Translations under genes and position numbers: made by a program
Part shown: one piece after another, positions 60,299 to 64,000 of the stretch
Layout: each line of letters opens with the position of its first letter
How positions within the stretch are numbered: the first letter of the stretch is position 1
The notes under the pieces: model-generated
The model's database searches: none
Told to the model about the DNA's origin: nothing
The model's input: only the letters and a program-made list of their open reading frames with translations
Source of the DNA: Acidithiobacillus caldus ATCC 51756
GTDB lineage: Bacteria; Pseudomonadota; Gammaproteobacteria; Acidithiobacillales; Acidithiobacillaceae
Assembly (NCBI RefSeq): GCF_000175575.2
Contig: NZ_CP005986.1
Location: forward strand, 937,549 to 1,001,548
Direction: 5' to 3'
DNA: 64,000 bases

Positions 60299-60328
60299 GG
60301 CAGAACTAGAGCCAGACTAGAGCCAGAA
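60299..60328 (+). repeat. Paired 11-bp repeats, copy 2
   Basis: Second copy of the 30-bp block, with two identical tandem units ACTAGAGCCAG (60305-60315 and 60316-60326). Centre-to-centre distance from copy 1 is 184 bp. Confidence 0.75.
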
Positions 60329-60365
60329 AATGAGGCCTAAGCAACTGATTTCTCATCAACTGCTC

Positions 60366-60390
60366 TGAAGTGCCCTCCAAAAGTTGGACA
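60366..60390 (+). mobile_element. Solitary IS3-type terminal repeat
   Basis: A 25-bp sequence starting TGAAGTGCCC and ending AAGTTGGACA resembles the terminal inverted repeat of IS3-family elements. No transposase or second end is recognisable, so it would be a leftover of a lost or truncated copy. Confidence 0.35.
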
Positions 60391-60683
60391 GGGAGCCAAA
60401 CTCTGGGCTTCTGTACAAGGAGTCGTAAGCGTGCAGCCAACCCATCTTTTTATTACCTGACTTTTCGCTGACGCTATCCCAGGGTTTTCACCGGAGGGGG
60501 GTATCGACCACGCCCAGCGCTCCTCCATCGCCTCGGCCAGTGATCCCCACTAAAATTCCTCCTCCAGCACATACCAGAGACCAAAGGTGGTTGACGCATA
60601 GATGGGCTGGTTTCGTGAAGCTGTCAGCGCGGCAAGCTTCAAGTGCATTTCCCCGGCTTGCTGCAAGGGGGCGCATCATTCGC

Positions 60684-61724
60684 TCAGCGTACTCCAATGG
60701 CCCGCCGTAAAATCCAGCGATAAGGTTCGCGCCACCACCGCGTGCGTCCCTGATGGCTGTGCTTCCAGCGGATGAGTTCCGCCAGGGCATCCTCCACGTT
60801 TATGGGGCCGCGCCGCCCAATGTAGGTGGGGTAGCGAATCAGGGTGCCGGCGACCAAGGCATCCAGACTCAAGCGGCGTTGCCGCCGTGGTATGGGGCAG
60901 TGGTCAGTGGTAAGGCCCCAGCCCGCATAGAAGGGCTGCCCGTAGCAATGCACCTTGCGCCCCCGCAGCAGTCCCTCAAAGCCTGCCAGCGAGGTCAGCG
61001 TGTGGACTTCGTCCACAACCGCCAAGACCGCCTCCATGGGCACGCCGCGTAGCACCTCGTCGCAAAAACCGTCCGCCTCGTCCTCGCGTTTTCCCGCGGC
61101 GCGTAGCCCGGCTTCCACGTCCGGGTGGGGTTTGTACACGATGTAGGCATCGGGATTCGCGGCGCGGACCCGGCGTAAGAGTTCCAGATTGCCCCGAAAG
61201 CAGGGTGTCGCACTGTGTATGGCGGCGTCGCTCTCTACCTGACCAGGCACGATGAGCACCCGCTCCACACCCGCAGGACGCTGCCAGACCCCTAGGCCGA
61301 CATTGTATTTGCTCACTCCGGCAGCCACGATCTGGGCGCGCAGGTGTTCTGCGCGCTCCAATTCCTCGTTAGAAAATTCCGTCGTAGAGAGGATTCTCTC
61401 CAGTTCCGAAGGCGTTCGGGCATCGTAGTACATCCCCAGGCGATCTACGACCCAGGATAGGGGTCGGGTGAGCTCCGCGCCCAGCCCCACAGAACGGAGG
61501 AAACCGTCTTCCATGCGCAAGATGGTCGCTTCCGGTGGCATTCCCTCAGGTATGGGGGTCAGGCCCCATAAGATCAGCGTGGCCCTTGCGGGAATGGCGT
61601 CGACGGAGCGCACGAAGCGCAGCCGGTTGCCGGGAAAGCAACGCCGCAAATAGCGCCACTTCCACACGGGAAAAGACCAGACATAGAGGGTGTCCGGCAG
61701 GTCGGCAAAGCGCTCCCTAGCCAT
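60684..61724 (-). CDS. Capsule polysaccharide biosynthesis protein (KpsC/LipA-like)
   Basis: 346 residues from ATG 61724. Contains ILRMEDGFLRSVGLGAELTRPLSWVVD, VLIVPGQVESDAAIH, YIVYKPHPDVEAGLR and HTLTSLAGFEGLLRGRKVHCYGQPFYAGWGLT, the pattern of KpsC-type beta-Kdo transferases that build the lipid-linked Kdo linker of group 2 capsules. KpsC normally has two such modules; this protein has one. Overlaps the upstream glycosyltransferase gene by 8 bp. The region downstream to 59993 has no gene. Confidence 0.8.
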   Translation of the reverse strand: MARERFADLPDTLYVWSFPVWKWRYLRRCFPGNRLRFVRSVDAIPARATLILWGLTPIPEGMPPEATILRMEDGFLRSVGLGAELTRPLSWVVDRLGMYYDARTPSELERILSTTEFSNEELERAEHLRAQIVAAGVSKYNVGLGVWQRPAGVERVLIVPGQVESDAAIHSATPCFRGNLELLRRVRAANPDAYIVYKPHPDVEAGLRAAGKREDEADGFCDEVLRGVPMEAVLAVVDEVHTLTSLAGFEGLLRGRKVHCYGQPFYAGWGLTTDHCPIPRRQRRLSLDALVAGTLIRYPTYIGRRGPINVEDALAELIRWKHSHQGRTRWWREPYRWILRRAIGVR

Positions 61725-62916
61725 GCTGTACCGCAGATTTGCTGGGGCTTGCGCCCGGTTGCGCCTGGGACTCCAAAAAAGCATCCACCAGCGCAAAGTG
61801 ATCGGACCAGGTCCACGGGCGAAATCCGGCCATGCGGGCCCGCTGTGCCTGGCGTCGTGGACCATCCTTCAGGTAGTCTTGGATTAACTGCCGCCATCCC
61901 AGTCCATCCAAAGGGCTCAGATAATCGGGGACGTCTCCCGCCGCCTCCCGAAACGCCGGCAGGTCGCTGGCGATGACCGGGGTGCCAAGGCTCAGGGCCT
62001 CCACCAGGGGCAGACCAAAACCCTCGGCAAAAGAAGGGAACAGAAGGGCCTGGGCGTGTTTGAGCCAGGTGGCAATCTCTTCGTCGGCGCAAGGTCCCAG
62101 CTCTACCACCTGCCCCCGCAGCCAATGAGAGCGTTCCAACAGATCCAGCACCTGTTCGCACTCCCAACCCCGCCGTCCCAGGAGCACGAGCTTGGGAACG
62201 ATCTCCGCATTTCTTGCCGTCTCCAGCCAGTGGCGCCAGATCTGTAACAGCAGTAGATGGTTTTTGCGTGCCTCGATGGTACCAAGCACCACAAAGTACG
62301 GATCGGCCAATGGACGCTGCCCCGAGGCTTTGGGTAGGGAGCCGCAGCCCAGGGGCGCGACCAGCTCTGGCCCGGGTGCACGGATCCCATGCTGTGCCCA
62401 GTAGTGGTGCAAGCTTTGCCGGGTCGCCTCGGAGTTGAAGATCCGTGCCCCGGCGCTCTTGCGGATGGTCTCCAGCCTATGGGCGTGACGCACCTCTTCT
62501 CCCGGCCGACCGTATTCGGGATAGACAACGGGTATCAGATCGTGAATAAAAAACAGCGGGCGCAACCCGAGCCGTTTCAGTATGTCGCCATAGCGGGTAT
62601 CCTCGAGACCGCTGTGGCTCAGGTTGAAAAACCAGCAATCCTCACACCTGCTGGCACGCATGAGGTGGGCTCGGGCAACGGCCGAGCGGATGCGCTTGCG
62701 CCCATTGTCGCCCGTCTCCAAAATTGCCGAGAGGATGTCGCTGGATCCCTTGGCCGACAGTCGCAGCCAGCGTCCCCCGTGGCGGACGACGGCGCGTACG
62801 CGTGGACGATAGTGACGCAAATAGGCAAGGGTCACCCGGTCTATCCCGGTGGGATGCAAGCCCTCCAGATGCCGGGCGCACAGACGAGTGACGTCCACCA
62901 GAATGGGTGTGTTCAC
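61717..62916 (-). CDS. Family 1 (GT4-type) glycosyltransferase
   Basis: 399 residues from GTG 62916. An N-terminal domain with PTGIDRVTLAYLRHY and FFIHDLIPVVYPEY is followed by the GT4 core FVVLGTIEARKNHLLLLQIW and the donor site FPSFAEGFGLPLVEALSLGTPVIASD. Adds a sugar to a surface polysaccharide using a nucleotide-sugar. Translationally coupled to the upstream capsule gene by a GTGA overlap. A longer upstream open frame is antisense to that gene's reading and not credible. Confidence 0.88.
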   Translation of the reverse strand: MNTPILVDVTRLCARHLEGLHPTGIDRVTLAYLRHYRPRVRAVVRHGGRWLRLSAKGSSDILSAILETGDNGRKRIRSAVARAHLMRASRCEDCWFFNLSHSGLEDTRYGDILKRLGLRPLFFIHDLIPVVYPEYGRPGEEVRHAHRLETIRKSAGARIFNSEATRQSLHHYWAQHGIRAPGPELVAPLGCGSLPKASGQRPLADPYFVVLGTIEARKNHLLLLQIWRHWLETARNAEIVPKLVLLGRRGWECEQVLDLLERSHWLRGQVVELGPCADEEIATWLKHAQALLFPSFAEGFGLPLVEALSLGTPVIASDLPAFREAAGDVPDYLSPLDGLGWRQLIQDYLKDGPRRQAQRARMAGFRPWTWSDHFALVDAFLESQAQPGASPSKSAVQHG

Positions 62917-64000
62917 CGGGCCATTTCTCCCTTGGTCCGATGGGGATACACCAGTTCGCCCACCGTGTTGGTTCGCAGCCGGTAGCAGGTTTCGGTCACC
63001 GCCTCCGTTACGCCAGGCTCCTGAAAAAACACTCCCCGCACCTGCACGGTGGCGGCCAACGCCGTGAAAAAATCTTCCCGCAGTTGCGGATCCGGGGGCG
63101 TGCCCTGCGTCCAGAAGTCGTCCAGATTCCCCTGAAAAGTCAAGCCCGGCACGTCGAATACCGCGCTGCCCAAGGCTTTGAGAGGACGATGCAGCTGCAG
63201 CGCGCGCAGGCCCGTGCTGCTGTTGACCAGAACCACGCCGCGTGAGCGCTGGATGAGCCCGTTGAGGTCGCCCCCTCGCAGATACACCAGGCGACCTTCC
63301 ACCTGCAGCTCGCGGCGACGGCGATGCAGATAGCGCTCCCAGTCGGGCAAGGCGGGATCCCACGGGTGCTCCTTCACGACCAGAAGCGCGTCCTGCGGCG
63401 CGCAACGGAGGAAAGAATCCAAAACCAGTTCCAGGGCGGCTTCCATGCGCGTAAAGGGAGAGTAAGCCACCATCTGGAAGTCGAAATTGAGCTGAATGGG
63501 GAAAAGGTAATAAGACCGTCCGCTGTTCCAGAGCTCCTCGCATTGGGCCAGAGTGCGGGTCTTGCGCAGGCGATTACCCAGAAGCCGCCAACCACTGGCC
63601 AGGGTATACAAGATGGTGGGAGGGCGCATGTCACTGCGTTGGTAGCGGGGAAAGAAAGGCCAACCCAGTATGTTGGCGTAGTTTTGCGCAAGGTCTCCCA
63701 CGGCCATTTGATAGGCGCTATCCACAAAACGTTGCTCCCAGTCCAATACCACCGCCTGCCGGGCAATGGCGTGAATGGACTGGGCATCTTTGGGAAAGTG
63801 GGAGTTCCCGCACATCCCATCGCGCTCCAAGGTGATCCAGTCGGGGCGGAGGTAGCCAAAGTCGGTGACGGTAACGCGAATGCCGAGCCCCTGAGCGATA
63901 GCCACCGCCTCCTTGTGGTAGCGGCGCTGCTCGCCCAGAAGGAAGAGGTCCGAGACCCCCTCGCGCTGGAAAAAGTCGTGTAAGAAAGCGGGCCAATCGG
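62913..64000 (-). CDS. Capsule polysaccharide export/modification protein (KpsS-like), 5' end outside window
   Basis: At least 361 residues; the frame stays open to the window edge, where DFFQREGVSDLFLLGEQRRYHKEAVAIAQGLGI forms the expected N-terminal region. Later motifs: DFGYLRPDWITLERDGMCG, FDFQMVAYSPFTRMEAALE, VVKEHPWDPALPDW, GVVLVNSSTGLRALQLHRPLKALG. These match KpsS/LipB-type Kdo transferases acting with KpsC on the capsule lipid anchor. First visible gene of the leftward capsule operon. Confidence 0.85.
   Translation of the reverse strand, partial: DWPAFLHDFFQREGVSDLFLLGEQRRYHKEAVAIAQGLGIRVTVTDFGYLRPDWITLERDGMCGNSHFPKDAQSIHAIARQAVVLDWEQRFVDSAYQMAVGDLAQNYANILGWPFFPRYQRSDMRPPTILYTLASGWRLLGNRLRKTRTLAQCEELWNSGRSYYLFPIQLNFDFQMVAYSPFTRMEAALELVLDSFLRCAPQDALLVVKEHPWDPALPDWERYLHRRRRELQVEGRLVYLRGGDLNGLIQRSRGVVLVNSSTGLRALQLHRPLKALGSAVFDVPGLTFQGNLDDFWTQGTPPDPQLREDFFTALAATVQVRGVFFQEPGVTEAVTETCYRLRTNTVGELVYPHRTKGEMAR

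Noticed and set aside
60115-60328. CRISPR array from the repeated blocks
   Set aside because: Only two copies, each internally made of 11-bp tandem units; spacing and structure do not fit a CRISPR array.
60337-60790. Minus-strand short frames in the gap before the capsule genes
   Set aside because: No domain, no ribosome site; may be remnants of a lost insertion sequence but nothing can be shown.
62917-63543. N-terminal extension of the GT4 glycosyltransferase upstream of GTG 62916
   Set aside because: It overlaps the KpsS-like coding frame and is low-complexity; the GTGA coupling supports the GTG start.

Overview
The window (64 kb, GC-rich, densely packed, mostly short intergenic gaps) looks like the chromosome of an acidophilic chemolithoautotrophic proteobacterium, most likely Acidithiobacillus. 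This is an inference. It rests on a DabA/DabB inorganic-carbon uptake pair under a CbbR-type LysR regulator, an ArsR with the C-terminal Cys-Cys...Cys arrangement known from A. ferrooxidans, an HdeD-type acid-resistance protein, and gammaproteobacterial-type operons (yceD-rpmF-plsX-fabHDGF-acpP-pabC-mltG-tmk-holB-pilZ; purMN; hda). No rRNA operon and no CRISPR array was seen. Four complete tRNA genes are present (Ala-CGC, Leu-TAG, Leu-CAG, Ser-CGA), plus the 3' half of a tRNA-Lys.

Layout. 1-9.7 kb: LON-domain protein, hemW, an encapsulated-ferritin-type protein, an RsuA-type pseudouridine synthase, a 53-codon small gene with its own promoter/palindrome, a DHA2 efflux pump behind a TetR-type operator, a D,D-carboxypeptidase, a TSUP permease, a methyltransferase, tRNA-Ala, a YgjP-type metalloprotease and pyrC. 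9.8-12.6 kb: divergent arsenic locus (arsR-arsC-VOC against arsB). 12.6-18.3 kb: integrase remnant beside tRNA-Leu, DMT exporter, then a TetR-controlled electrophile-type operon (dienelactone hydrolase plus old yellow enzyme) and an IS481-type element inserted just upstream of the tetR promoter. 18.3-26.4 kb: small envelope and stress proteins, a secreted truncated haemoglobin, a nitroreductase, a DnaQ-like exonuclease/GIY-YIG fusion and a cassette of small unknown proteins with PsiE- and HdeD-like membrane proteins. 26.5-37.4 kb: rnr, ppk2, a dihydrolipoamide-dehydrogenase-like flavoprotein, an ADP-ribosylglycohydrolase, purM/purN, sodB, hda. 37.4-47.3 kb: fatty-acid synthesis and replication cluster. 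47.7-54.4 kb: dabA, dabB, LysR regulator and a PAS-GGDEF diguanylate cyclase. 54.5-56 kb: intact IS256-family element with a 9-bp target duplication. 56.3-58 kb: YceI and a divergent WrbA/HxlR pair. 58.2-60.7 kb: a decayed restriction/defence island (helicase start, HsdR-like end, HrgA-like gene split by an amber codon), then a tRNA-Lys 3' fragment with nearby paired 11-bp repeats. 60.7-64 kb: capsule-type polysaccharide genes running off the end.

How parts work together. Three promoters (efflux pump, hydrolase/OYE operon, tetR itself) carry the same 14-bp core, ACCGACC-R-W-TCGGT, each placed in the -35/-10 spacer. This suggests one TetR regulon for electrophile or drug defence. The Dab pair would supply bicarbonate for autotrophy under LysR control. 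The arsenic locus is split around a shared operator. The right-hand end is best read as the edge of an integrated island at a tRNA-Lys gene, beside an older, eroded restriction island.
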